From Paramecium tetraurelia (lineage: Eukaryota > Ciliophora > Oligohymenophorea > Peniculida > Parameciidae), in NCBI RefSeq assembly GCF_000165425.1, contig NW_001799001.1, forward strand, positions 186,001 to 250,000: 64,000 bases of DNA, given 5' to 3'. Shown in pieces: positions 13,928 through 26,088 of this stretch. Below the pieces are notes generated by a model, which saw nothing but the letters and a program-made list of their open reading frames with translations, was not told the origin of the DNA and ran no database searches. The position numbers and the translations under genes are program-made. Numbering within the stretch: the first letter of the stretch is position 1; each line of letters begins with the position of its first letter.

Positions 13928-16900
13928 TCAATCAAAGAACTTGCTAAAGCACATAGGTTAAATAAGAGAAACATTTTCCCATAATTTCTCCTGGATTTTA
14001 AAAGCTAATTATATAGAATTGTTTACCCAAGCGGACAGTATAATCAAACTTATGATTTATGCTGCAGGAAATATTACTGATTGAGTAATAAACTCAGCCA
14101 AAAAGATTTAGTCATTCTCCATTTTATAAACAATCAATAATAGAACGGGATAGGCAATTACAAAACACTTGCTAATAACAAAATTAATAATACCCATTAT
14201 ATAGCAAGGACAATGCATATTCCAGCAATTAGGAATTGTTGATTCACCCTGCTGTCTCTATACCTAGTAATTTAACTTAAAAGCCAAGTGAAAAATCGCT
14301 TAACTACATGGATTCCTTTAAGTTTGTATTGCTTCATTCCATCTATTTTAAAACGATTTATTTTGGACTGCATCTTCTTCTTCTCCTATTGGATTTGATT
14401 TCTCAAATCATCCTTATCTTAAGTAATTATGATTTATAATTGCTCATTAATATTGTAGACTAAGTTATTGAATGCTTCTAAATTCACAACTCTATCTTTA
14501 TTATAATTATTAAAAATAATAGACAATTTGATAGTGAACTCTTCTGGTAGATTCTTCATGACATGAATTTATTTTAATAAGAATTCCAGTTCTCTTTGAT
14601 TTGCATTTCCAAGCAGATATGCTTAACTCTAAGCAGACAACTCATTGGCAATAATATGAATACAGATATCAACTTGTATGGCATGATGCAATCTAAAGAC
14701 TTCGTAGTTATACTGATTTGTATAATTGAGGAGATCACTAAATCTTTTTGTGAATGAGGACTAAGATTATCTAAAATCTATTTTGACCGCATAATAGTTA
14801 AATTCAGCAACAAACTTTTCGAAAAGATTGATACTTTCCTCATTAGTGTTGAAACTAAATTACTACCACAATCTCTTGATGAGGGCATCGTGAATGTTGA
14901 TTTAAAATGGATATGGGAATGTTCCATAACCACTCAAGACTAAATAAATGGGTAATTCTAGGGTATTACTCTACTCAACTATTTTCAAAGCTAAATTAAG
15001 TCTATCGATGAAGGCTAAGGTTTTGTCTTTAGAGCATGAGAATTTCAATTTAATTTTATCTCTTTCGGGATCATATTCATTAAAAAGATATTCCTATTAG
15101 ACAAATAACTTGGATAGAGTCTTAAATTTGTGGACTTGTATTAGTTGTAGAATCCATATGTAAAGAGGATAGTAATAAAATTTGAAAAACAGTAAAATAT
15201 ATTTTTCAAAGACAGTAAATAATGCTCTTTAGTTAAATGTTTCAAACAGATTATATAACCTTTTATTATCTCCTTGATTGAGATCACTGTCAACTAGTGT
15301 TTCTTGGTAAATTTGCCATGGATTTTAATAAGTGTTATTTCCTGCCAGATATATTCTGCGTACATGAAAATGAATATCTTAACTTATTAGGTATGTTTTG
15401 TTATTTAACTCAGATAAAGAACTAGTCATTTACTGCAAAGTTGAATCATCATAAGATCCATAAAACTGTCTTGACTTCTACTGATTCTTATCCCTACTGG
15501 CCCAAACAATAGCAATATTAATCAATAGCAACATGATAATTACAAATAGAGCAAATATGACATTCTATCCACCTAACTTTTGAGAGAACTCTGCTAATCC
15601 ACTTAAACATTGATCTTCTTTTGGTGATTTACCATCAGTGCAAATAACTGCGCAAAATGGTGTAATTTCTCCAACATTTAAATATTAAGTTTTATTTTAA
15701 TTATTGATAGTATTAAAACATGGTTAACAGGGAGCCTATCCATACAGCATTTTATAGTAACCTGGAATACATTATTAACAATAATTGCCAAAAGTTCCCT
15801 AGGGACATCCAGTAGGTGTGATGGAACCATGAAATTTAGTAATAATTTAATTAGACATATTAAGAACACTGTTTTATTGATTTGTCAAACCTCCTGGTCT
15901 AGTTTAAATAGTATTGCTGCAACCTTAATTTCTATTAATCATTTCTGATATGTTGAAAAAGAACAGTCTGATTCTTCCTCCTCCTCCAAATCCACCATAG
16001 ACCTGGTATGTCTAATAAAACTTCTGTCTAGCAAATTCGTATGTGTTAAAATCGGCCTCATATTAAGACCCTCCACCATCAGCAGTAACATATCCATTTC
16101 CACTAAAATAGATTATTCTTAGCTAAATAGATCCTCCACTTCCACTCCCAAAAAATGGTTCCTCTATATATGCTGTTCCATTCGAACTTATTATCCCATC
16201 ATTCTATAAATTCAACACCTCCAAATGTATGACTCCTCCTCCCTAACCTTGAACTTCGATTTTTTCAAACCAATCTCCATATGTGACTCCCCCTCCACCA
16301 CTACCTGGGAGTACTGGATTGAATGAATAATCATAAATCTGCTTACTCTGTAGTTGTAAACACAATTGATTGTAATTTGACTTTGGACTTGTTGAGAAGC
16401 CTCCCATTCCACCATGACTTCCCCCAGTACCTCCACATTACTATCTCAATCCTATAATCTTATCAGTGTACCCACAGCCAAATCCCTCATTGGTGGAGTA
16501 TCCCATGCCATCTGTTAAAATCTGACTAGTTTTATCAATTTATAAACTATAAGAATAAAAGCCAACGTAGAAGCCTTTGATTTTGGAATGCTATGTCAAA
16601 TAGGTCTCATTTGAAACTGAAATTAACATGGTGTAATAGGTCAGGTTTTTTAAAGTAAAGTATTTGCATTAGAATTGAGCCAACCATTATTCTTCAATAA
16701 ATTATGCAGTCAAATTAGTGTAATTCTGAGTGATAAACCCAACAAAGCTAAACAGGTTTTTCACATAAGCTTAGTCAGAACAATTCAGATTATTTAAGCA
16801 CGAACATTATGTTTTGTTCTACATTAGAGATGTAAGTGAGGAATTGTTGATTGTTAAGTAAAATGCACAAATATTCATAGTATTTGACAAGATTTTCGAA

Positions 16901-17289
16901 GAGTTTAATGTCATATTCTGGGATGAAAATGATAATTACATGTATCCAAAAAAGCTTATCCTTGAGGATGTAATATTAATTATATTTCCTGATATCACTA
17001 TCTATTAATGTAATATGATATCACAACTATCATTTTACTCTATTCTTGCGTTATTAATAATTAACTAATTGACTTCCAACACTGCTTTATTCACTAATTT
17101 TTATAGGCATATGAACACATTGCAATTCTCTATCTGAATTATATTCAGATTGCTAATCGTGCTATTTAAATGAGATATGAGCAATTAGCAATCTTAATTT
17201 ATCAAACATATATCTGCTTATTGTTAATTACACTCACAATACTAAGCATTAACTTATTGCACAATTAAAATCCATATAAATGATAACAT
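13928..17289 (-). CDS. Large glycine-rich receptor-like membrane protein, about 1111 aa
   Basis: ATG at 17289, TGA at 13930-13928, a single 26-nt intron (14168-14193). The N-terminus MLSFIWILIVQQVNAQYC is a signal peptide. A Cys-containing extracellular region full of N-x-S/T sites leads to a Gly-rich block (GCGYTDK, GGTGGSHGGMGG, GGFGGGGRIRLFF), then a GCC2/GCC3 ephrin-receptor-like Cys module (CPQGTFGNYCQQCIPGYY), a TM (NVIFALFVIIMLLLINIAIV) and a cytoplasmic part with IYLAGNNTYQNPWQ and LSGYGTFPYPFQI. These last two match a conserved block of plant proteins of the At5g11700 type as I remember them. Several TM segments follow at the end. Ligand and role are unknown. Confidence 0.88.
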
Positions 17290-17326
17290 TATAAAATAAT
17301 AATAAAAATTGAATTATCAAGAAAAA

Positions 17327-19487
17327 TCACAGTTCCATCATCTTCTCCAAAGTGTTACATTACACTAGCAACATCACCATTAAATCATTTGATTAGATGT
17401 TATTATTGTGAATTGTGCTAGCAGTCTCCTCATATGAACTCACATTCTTCTATCTAATTGATGAAGCCTCACTGTGTAGATTTTCCAGTAAATCTACATT
17501 ATCATTAAACTGACTAGAACTACTGCTTTGAGCAATCAAATGCTGATTCTTCATATTGTTTCCGAACTATTACAGAATGCTCATTTTCTATTGAATGGTG
17601 CTTCTCTTTCCATTTAAGTCCTTCTATAGCATCACAAGAGTCGTGGGAATCCCATCAGTCGGTTGTCTAGACAATATATCACTGGCATAAAGAGTCATCT
17701 ATCCCAAATACAGGGCCTCATCAGTAATCAAAGTCTATTTTATTACTCATAGATTACTATTATTTTGCTCTGCTCTTATTATTATAATAATAATTCATTT
17801 ATTTGCTATTATAGATACTTTGTGTCGCTTTGATCTTGCAATTGGGCGTATTGTGCCTAACACTTCTCCTGTAATTTCAATATTTATTGCTAATAACCTT
17901 TGTATTCACCCTACTATAAATCTACTAAAATACTTCTATTTATTATTGAATTTTCTGCAAAGCTCCATTTTCTTTAACAACTTAATTGAGTTACTCCAAT
18001 TGGTTATTATTTTATTATAATAAATCATAATACTTTGATTCTATCTTCTTACATTGATCGATACTTTCTTTATAATTAAAATTTTCTTTCTATAATTCTT
18101 TATTTTATTAAACAGCCTTCTCCAAATTTTAATTCATCTCATTAAGTATTATATTATCCTTCTAAGAATTATTTTCCAAATCCACTATTATTTAATTTCT
18201 ATATTTCAACTCTTCCTGCACTTACTTCAATAACTAATCATTCTATTATTTTTCTGTTTGCAACTTGAACAGTTTCTCCATTAACTATCTATTGGTTACC
18301 ACTTGCTCATCCAATAGTTTCTTATTCATATCTATTTATTTTTCTAGATCAAAATTAAGATTCTTTTGATTTCTACTATAAGGAGACTTGGATTTTGAAC
18401 TGAATTATGTTAAATTTCTTTCGTCTGCTGTTTGCGTCTTGAAATTAGATTAATTTATAACTGACGTATCATTTGTTACTCTTTGTTGATAATTTACATC
18501 AATTCCACATTTAGCTAATTATTATCCGAATGATGTCGCATTTTGATATTACAGTTAATTGGTGGACATATTTTCTTTGATATTTTTCATTTAATTATTC
18601 AATACTTCAACCTAATTGATCAATGTACTTTAATTGTGTTTAGTCTATAGAACATTAATAATATCTTATATTAATTTTTAAGTATCCACCACCATTTTTT
18701 ATAATTTTAATTAGTTCTAGAAACTTACTTAATCACTCTTCTAGTTGTCTAATTACTCCTTGAGCATTTCAATCTATTATTGATATTAAATTGAATTATC
18801 CGCCATCTTAAATGCATCTTCACTAAAAAGAGTGTTGATTTCTTATACAAGCAAATAGATGAAATATTTCAAGGCTATCAAATCAGTGCATCTATAGAAA
18901 TCAAAACAATCATTATAGTATTCTTAACAAAAACATTTAATCTTTGCCAAGGAAGGAGCACACTCATCTTAATTTTAATCCTTAATCATTTTAAACTTCC
19001 TCAATTTTTTAGTTAACTGCTAGATTCTCACAATACTGTTAGTGTGCAATTTTCCTGAGTATGGACCCAAATTAGAAAATTAACTATGAATTGAATATTT
19101 ATCCTATTAAGCCACTGTATTATCGGTTTTGACATGCACCGGAGATTAATCAATTTTACTAATATTTTCTAGTCGTTTATTAATGATGGTTTCATAATAA
19201 CTCTAAGAATCTACTTTCTAATTTGAGCTGCATTGTTTTTTCTGCCTAACAAAAGGTGATAAAGATGATTCATTTTTTTATGTAGTCGTAGATCGATTCT
19301 CTGGTCTCTCTGCATGTTAACTATTAAGGTTCTTAACTCTCTACTCCAATCCCTAAACTTTCTATTGCAGATAATTTGCACACTATGAAAATTCAGGACA
19401 ATTGCTGATAACAGCCAAAGGTTGTCGTTACACTCTTAAACTCCCTTAACGAGAATGCCCGGAATTCGGAGTCTGATATTGTTTCAT
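17327..19487 (-). CDS. Long Gln/Asn-rich coiled-coil protein, about 705 aa
   Basis: ATG at 19487 (MKQYQTPNSGHSR), TGA at 17329-17327; introns of 20 and 23 nt near the 3' third. The N-terminal 130 residues are basic and Ser-rich. A compact segment around residues 190-270 (DECAPSLAKIKCFCQEYYND ... CTDLIALKYFIYLLVQEI) may be folded. From about residue 280 onward the chain is nearly continuous heptad-type sequence (NKKLLDEQVVTNRQLMEKLF; DNIILNEMNQNLEKAV) typical of cytoskeletal or basal-body coiled coils. Its stop lies 37 bases from the start of the neighbouring minus-strand gene. No family is recognised. Confidence 0.8.
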
Positions 19488-20072
19488 ATTTATATTTAAA
19501 TTATTGTTTAACAGCTTTAAATTATCAATAATAAAAAAATATATATTTCCTCAATCCACTTCTACCCCTTTTGCTGAAAAACTAATTCAATTATAATAAT
19601 ACTATTTCTCGATTTTACTGCTTGATCAATTATACTATTTATTTTCGAGAAAATAACAATTGAATCCTTTTTATCTAAACAACATTCACTATATGATTCA
19701 CCCAAAATTTTGATAAACTTAATCATTTTCATTATCTGAATGATTTAAACTATTTATCTCTGTATTTGATTATAAATATTCTTCCCTCTCCTTTTGCATC
19801 GTATTCATTTAAAAAATCAGGACACTATAATTTAAATCCAAGCAATAACCAGATAATTTAGTCACTTGAATGTAATATCTTATTAGTTATAGAAATATGA
19901 TTGAGTTCTTCAGTTTAGTTTTTATATAATATTCTTATTATAGATGACAACACCTGAAATTAAGATCTGGAGAACAAATATATAATTTGAATTCAGTTAG
20001 ATTCACATAAAACTAGCTATTTTAAGGTTGTATATAGAGGTAATCATTATTCTGGGATAACTAGAAACTCAT
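19484..20072 (-). CDS. Possible gene with unresolved frame or splicing
   Basis: Two overlapping minus-strand frames both look protein-like. Frame 1 runs from ATG at 20072 (MSFQLSQNNDYLYIQPQNS, then FYVNLTEFKLYICSPDLNF) to TGA at 19698 (124 aa). Frame 2 runs from an ATG near 19740 (MKMIKFIKILGESYSECCLD, then DSIVIFSKINSIIDQAVKS) to a TGA overlapping the ATG of the next gene. A third frame between them also gives EYDAKGEGRIFIIKYRDK. I could not find GT...AG introns of normal size that join them, so this is a real gene with unusual splicing, an assembly indel, or a decaying gene. No domain recognised. Confidence 0.35.
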
Positions 20073-20697
20073 TATATTACATATTCAATGTGTGACTAGA
20101 CCTAATTTATCTTTTTTGGGAATTTATAGGAAATTAATTTAGATCTTAAATCTCAGCAGGGTATCTAAGTACTCTGATTTGATTAATTTCAATTCTAGAA
20201 TTGATTTGGAAATATAATTTTTAAATTATGCGGAGTGCTTATTATAAGTTATTATAAGGTGATTGATTTAATGCGGTATTAGGTATTTTTGGTAGTTATT
20301 TCTAAAATATTGAGAAATCGATTATGTTTGGGGTTTAAATTGAGCCAAAGTAAATTTCCTTTAAGATGTTTAATTTGTATCAGGGGCATTTGCGATAAAT
20401 AAAATTTAAATAATTAAATGAATGCTTCCTTTTTGGAATATGGCTGTGATAATTAATAATTAAATACAAATACTAACAAACCCCCATATTTTAATTTATT
20501 GTTTTATTAATATATAATTGATTTTGTTAATCCTAATTGTCAACTTGTTGACTTTTTGCTTTATTCATTTTAACAACAATCTAAAAATAGATTATATTAA
20601 AATCTAACATGAGTTGAATTTTTAAAAGTATACCATAATAAGGATTTGGTTTAATGGGTTATGAGAATGCGAAGAAAAAGATTAAATTTATTAATTC
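20073..20697. other. Intergenic, no feature seen
   Basis: AT-rich spacer between a minus- and a plus-strand gene, so it should contain the two promoters. No motif beyond A/T runs can be supported. Confidence 0.5.
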
Positions 20698-21114
20698 ATG
20701 GGTAATTCTTGCAAACAAAAGAAAGATACTGAATACGAGGACACTTAATAATTGCAAATAATCACTGTAGAAAATGGAATTCAAGGAATAAATACGACAA
20801 TCAAACCAGATAGTCAGCAATTGAAACTAAGCAAGGAATCTCCGTAAGAAGGTGTCCAAATATCGAATATACAGGTGATAATGATCAAGCCAAGAAACGA
20901 GGAAGAGGGAGCCTAAATCTTGAGAGATTTGATATAGTTTGGAAACAAAATTATAGTAATTCCTAAAGTGACAGAAGACAGTCCAAATGTTAGTGCTAAA
21001 TCATTGTCAAAAAAAGGAATATTAAAAAACAAAGGCTTCCAGTTGACTAAACTTTCTCTCCACTCTTGTAACTAGTAGAAAAGGGATAGATTTCTAAGGT
21101 ATGAAAATTAATGA
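20698..21114 (+). CDS. Small MGNSC protein, possible N-myristoylation, 138 aa
   Basis: ATG at 20698, TGA at 21112-21114, no intron, four in-frame TAA and four TAG codons read as Gln. The start MGNSCKQKKD fits an N-myristoylation signal (Gly2, Ser5 replaced by Cys5 that could be palmitoylated), suggesting membrane attachment. The rest is polar, with predicted strand/helix segments such as EEEGAQILRDLIQFGNKIIV and a basic C-terminus. No domain recognised. Coding call rests on codon character and the isolated, complete frame. Confidence 0.65.
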
Positions 21115-21614
21115 CAATATTAAATCTTTTATGGGTAAATATTTCAAAGAAAATATTAATTATATTTATATAAATATTGGGTTTCATTATTGAGCAGAAA
21201 TTATTGGCAAATTACTATTAAACTCCAAACCTTAAAAAATGGTTTAATTTCTCAATATCATAAATTTTAATCTGTTGACGTGTGAATTTAATAAATTACA
21301 TTGTTCTTACACATGGCATGAAAATGCATTCAAAGAACAATCAAAATGAGATTATCAATATAATTGTCTTTAAAAATCAAATAATTTTCTGTTATGATGA
21401 AACAAAGCATAATTAAAAATAGAGAATTTTATTAAGAACAGAATATTCTTTCAAAGAGGGTGCTTTGGTATTTTGAGAACATAGATCATAGATATTTAAT
21501 AATAAAAGTTAAAATATTAGGTTGGTTAAAATAAAAAAGATTTCTATAAGCGTTACAATTAGAATAATAATAATTTATATTTATATAAATATCCTTAATA
21601 TATTCTAATAAAAT
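21115..21614. other. Intergenic, no feature seen
   Basis: AT-rich convergent spacer between the MGNSC gene and the C2H2 gene. Nothing identifiable on either strand. Confidence 0.55.
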
Positions 21615-22046
21615 TCAGGAAATGGGTATTTAGTGGCGATGCTTGCCTTTTTTTGGTTTGTTATGAAATCTTTATTAATGATTAAGTAGATTTTTCAATA
21701 CTTTGTAGGTGGTCTAACAGATTGAGCATCCATATGAATTATTTTTGGGATTGAATACAACTCTGCAAGCAGCCTTCCTCTATTCTATCAAGTTTTATTT
21801 AGAAGTTTATATTAAATGTTCATTGGAAATGGTTTCATTTTCTGAGAGTTTGTCATCCTTTTCTGTTTGTTCAGCTTAATCTTCATCTAGATTCAATATA
21901 ATTTCAATGTCATTAATTATTTAATCATCATTTGAATCTTTGGTGTTTTGTTTTTCTGGTTCATCATTCTAAATTTATAGTTGGTTAATTTGCTGGAGTA
22001 ACTTAAGCATCTGTTTCATTTCGATAATATTTGATCTATCTTGCAT
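21615..22046 (-). CDS. C2H2 zinc finger protein, 143 aa
   Basis: ATG at 22046 (MQDRSNIIEMKQ), TGA at 21617-21615, no intron. The first 90 residues are acidic and Gln-rich with a short coiled-coil start. Near the C-terminus YGCSICQTTYKVLKNLLNHQ followed by QRFH is a textbook C-x2-C-x12-H-x4-H finger (residues about 108-130), and the protein ends in a Lys/Arg/His-rich tail. A single finger suggests RNA or protein binding (ZnF of the U1-like or adaptor kind) rather than sequence-specific DNA recognition, which is inference. It follows the redox gene on the same strand. Confidence 0.8.
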
Positions 22047-22331
22047 AATGTTCTAATTAATTAACTCTAATAAACTTAATTTTGAAGCTCTTTGTAAGAC
22101 TCAAATTGGTTTGTATAAATCCTTATAATATTTATGATCTTATATTTTGTATATTAATAAGTCAATTAAAATCTAACCCTAAATAAAATAAGAAGGATTG
22201 GGCAGAATTGACCCTCCTTATGTGAAAATAGCAGTAAGTCTAAAAATTAGAATATTTTTTAGAACAATTTATTTTTGTTATTAGAATAAATTACACATTA
22301 AATATGAATCAATAATTCTAAATAAAATTGG

Positions 22332-24791
22332 TCAAAGAACAGTTATGTTTTTTAGTCCTGCTTCTTTTAAGATCTTTTCTGTTGTGAAATTCATAGTGGG
22401 TGGTCCACAAATGAAGTATTTGGTTACAGAATTCAAATCACCTATGGATGATTTAAAGACTTGGGCGTTGAATCTTTGGGTGATAATTTCACATTCTTTT
22501 AATTTAAAGTTTCCTTTGACAACCATCGTGAAATTGGGTATATCCAATTGGGACTACAAGGATAGCAGGCTAAAGTAGATGTCTTTGCCAATCTAAAATA
22601 ATGAATAAGATAAATACCAAATCTTCTGCTGAATTGACAGCTAGAAATAGAGTGATCTTGAAATTCTTAACAACTCCTGTATTGATAATTTGAGCAGCCT
22701 CTAAACCGAATTGTTTCAATAATATTTTATGATAGGTCAATTTAAGTTGATACTCTAGTATATCCAAGAAGGGGAACAATCCAGTGCCACCAGCAATGAA
22801 GACTAGATGATTACCATTTTCAATAGTAATATTATTTCCATAGGGTCCTTCTATTTGATACTGTCCATTTCTATTGTCCTCATGAATAAAGGATGATAAT
22901 CCACTTTTTGTTTGATACCTCTTAATGATCAAAGGTAATTCAGAACAATACTCTTCTTCCTTTGGAATTTCCTTTTGTATGCTTTACAAAGAGAGTATTT
23001 TTTTGAAGAGATCGGACAGATCCTTTCTAAATTTGGTCCTTTGATAAGTCATACTCAACACCATAGTATATTGTCTAGTTGAAATTTCATCATCCTCAAT
23101 AGATTTAATAACGAAGTATTAACCGAAAGTTTGGAGACCGGGTAAAGTGTTTTTGAATTGATACTTTTCATTTATAAATCCAAAGTAAGCAATTTAATCA
23201 GTGTAAGGACAGATGGTATTCAACTTCCAGGTCTCTCTTAATTATTTGACTACTCTGTGATTGGCAGTATTGACAAAGAATTCTAGATCTGAATTGACAT
23301 AGATTCCAGTAGTATATTATTCTAATATTTTGAGAGTGTAAATGCTGTGTTTGTGTGTTTTGATTTTGAGTGAGTCAAGAGTATAGGCTCCTAGAATGTA
23401 CCTAGTAACATCTTGGCCTTGAATGAGTTTCCAAATGTAATTGCCACCAGGATGGATCATCTATGATAGATCAACCACTTGGTTTTTATAGATACACCAC
23501 AACTTTGAGGAATTCTTTTCGAAATTGTCATCTGAGTTACTATTGTTGATTTCCAACAAGGGATTATAACCATCATCATAAACCTTACTGGAATTCGAGT
23601 CTTTCCCAGTCATTATCACATTAACCAAACTACCTTTTTGATACAAGATCTCCAAAATGAGACGAGTAGTAAAAACAGCTCCCAAGATCAACATGAGTCT
23701 AACATCGTTATCCATGAAGAGTCCTGCTATGATCTGTAATTTCCCCAGTGTGTATACAACACTGCCCATAATAGCGTGAATTGAAGGTTTGACTGACACT
23801 TGCTGATTAACCTTTAAAGAACTTAACATATAATTGTAGATTATGCCTCCAATACTTTGTGCAATCATTAATATAGCTACCAACATAAATATGATGATAT
23901 GGAATTTATTTTTAATAGATTGTTCCTTAAAATTGATCCATTCCAAAACAGTCCAATCTGTACTCAACATCATCAGAGCAGTGGTGATTGAACTTGTCAC
24001 TATTAGGATGAACAAGAATCCATGGAGATATGTACGATATCCCCAAGTCTTGTAATATCTACCCACTATTATAGCAACATCACTGGCAATGCCCCAACAG
24101 ACAAAGTTCGTCCATTTATGAAAGTAATAGGTGTTGTCTCCATCCACTATAATGACATCGTTGCTTCCTCCATCATCAGTGAAATTCAGTACCACTGATC
24201 CTCTATTTACATTCCCATGATTCGATACTGTTTAATTGGCCTCCGTCTTGCCATGAGCCCATATAAAATCCACTGCTTCTCCCTCCACTAAGTCCTTATC
24301 ATGTTGATCACCTAGGTCGTGTAAAAGCAATTTCAATACCTGTTGATACTAATCTCTTGAATTTTACACCGGATTTCCCATCCTTATTGTAGTAGTAGCC
24401 CAGAAGTTTCAAATCCTCAGTTCCTCCAGAGGAGAGATCAGTTGGAGGTCTGCCGTGTTTCACACAATAAGGAGTCATTTAACAGTTATCACGTTCTCAT
24501 AAACCTCGAATACCCACAAATCTGCATCTGACATAGACTTTCCCAGTCCCAATGAAAAATAGCTAATCTTGTCTATTTCGATGAACATTATCACTTCCTT
24601 CTTATCTTCACTGAATTCGAAGTAAAAATCGAAATGAGTATCTACATTTATTATCAACAAACTAAATTACCGCTATCTGAAATCTTGGCATGAGTTCTTG
24701 GCTTTGTAATATCGTTACTCGGATCCTGCAAATAAAATTTGTTAGTGCAGAGTATCACTTCGATCAGGCCTAGAATGAAAAGGTTTATCAT
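22332..24791 (-). CDS. DOMON-cytochrome b561-cytochrome b5-FNR redox protein, about 790 aa
   Basis: ATG at 24791 with signal peptide MINLFILGLIEVILC, TGA at 22334-22332; introns of 29, 28 and 25 nt. Modules in order: DOMON (about 20-230; ISYFSLGLGKSMSDADLWVF, VDFIWAHGKT); b561 core with His on successive TMs (HKWTNF, YLHGFLFILI, FHIIIFMLV, IHAIMGSVVYTLGK); cytochrome b5-like VVDLSQMIHPGGNYIWKL with second His in THKHSIYTL; then FAD/NAD reductase with EGPYGNNI, FIAGGTGLFPFLD and YFICGPPTM. It should pass electrons from NAD(P)H across a membrane to an extracytoplasmic acceptor. One single-base frame break near 24475, inside DOMON, is not explained by any GT-AG intron I can find. Confidence 0.88.
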
Positions 24792-24959
24792 CTTAAATTA
24801 AAAAGTGGGAACAACAAATATGCATCTTTTTAAATGATATTCGATGATGTAATTTATTACATTTATTTGAAATTGTATAATTTTATATTTTATATAATTG
24901 TTTATAATTGTTATATACGATTAATTAAAACTAAATTAATATTGTACATTAATAAATTT

Positions 24960-25925
24960 ATGTATTAGAAGATTAAAAAAAATAAATAAAACCCAATCTA
25001 ATACTAAAATCTAAATCCCTTCAAGGAAGCAGAGAAGAAATACAAATTCTATGCTGGACTCCAAACCGATTTTAGCGAACTCATCGATGTCAACAATCTA
25101 AATGAACAATAAATGGAACAACAAGGAATCCATAAGAATGGCTCAGTCTATCAATTTGATTACCCTCAAGGAGTCATCCAAGTCAAGGGTTTTCTCAACC
25201 TCGACGATCAAATTCGCATTTCTAAATTGTGCATGAATGAGTACATCAATCAACCCTACAGAACCAATCTGTTCATCTACAAGGAAGACGAGAACTTCGA
25301 TAAGTTCATAGTCCACGATGATAAGAGATATCACTTTAATAATAAAATAAGATGGGCAAATGTTGGCTATCAATACGATTGGAACAACAGGTATTACAAT
25401 AATATTATGCAATGTAGACAATATCCACAAGAAAAGACTCAAGTGCCTGATCCAATCTAAGAGATATCTCAAAGAGCTAACAACTTCTTATAATTGTAAA
25501 ATCAATACCAGAGTGAATCAGTCATTATCAACTTTTACTAATCTCACGATTACATGACAGGCCATCTGGATGATGCAGAACTAGATTAAGATTCACCTAT
25601 CTACTCCTTTAGTTTTGGATTGTCAAGTGTTTTTGTTATCGGGGGACCAACAAAGGATGAAAAACCAATTGCCATCAAACTTGATTCTGGAGACCTATTA
25701 GTTATGAGTGGCCATGCTAGGAAATGCTATCATGGAGTCCCCAGGGTTCTTGCAGACTCATTCAATCCCAAATAGTATTGTCTCATTAAACATATTAGAA
25801 ATCCATTTCAGTAATAATAGCTTGATGGCAATGTTAATGCTGATTTTCATGTTTTCAATTACTTATCAGAACATAGAATTAATATAAACACAAGATAAGT
25901 ATACAAGCCACAATTAGAACAATGA
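24960..25925 (+). CDS. ALKBH1: AlkB homologue, ALKBH1-type dioxygenase, 321 aa
   Basis: ATG at 24960 gives MYQKIKK; the frame runs without introns to TGA at 25923-25925. The N-terminal PFKEAEKKYKFY and TDFSELIDV match the extension of ALKBH1. The catalytic double-stranded beta-helix shows WANVGYQYDWNNRYY, then MTGHLDDAELD (HxD iron ligands), SFSFGLSSVFVIGG, MSGHARKCYHGVPR (third His) and finally HRININTRQV (2-oxoglutarate-binding Arg pair). All Fe(II)/2OG residues are present, so it should be active in demethylation or oxidation of modified bases in nucleic acids (tRNA m1A or mitochondrial tRNA in the family). A later Met at 25113 would delete the conserved N-terminus, so 24960 is preferred. 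Confidence 0.93.
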
Positions 25926-26088
25926 AGTATTGTCTATTAAATATGTATATAAAATGCATCCTCATTAATATTATATTTAAACAACAACAACTGTTTTAAA
26001 ACAATTGGTTTTTAGGATAAATTACTAGAAAATCTTATGTTATGATATTTAATATTAATTTATCAATTATAATTATACTCTTAATTAA

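Noticed and set aside
16212-16436. Minus-strand ORF with many Glu and Val
   Set aside because: One frame off the Gly-rich block of the receptor-like gene, whose own frame is open for over 1,000 codons.
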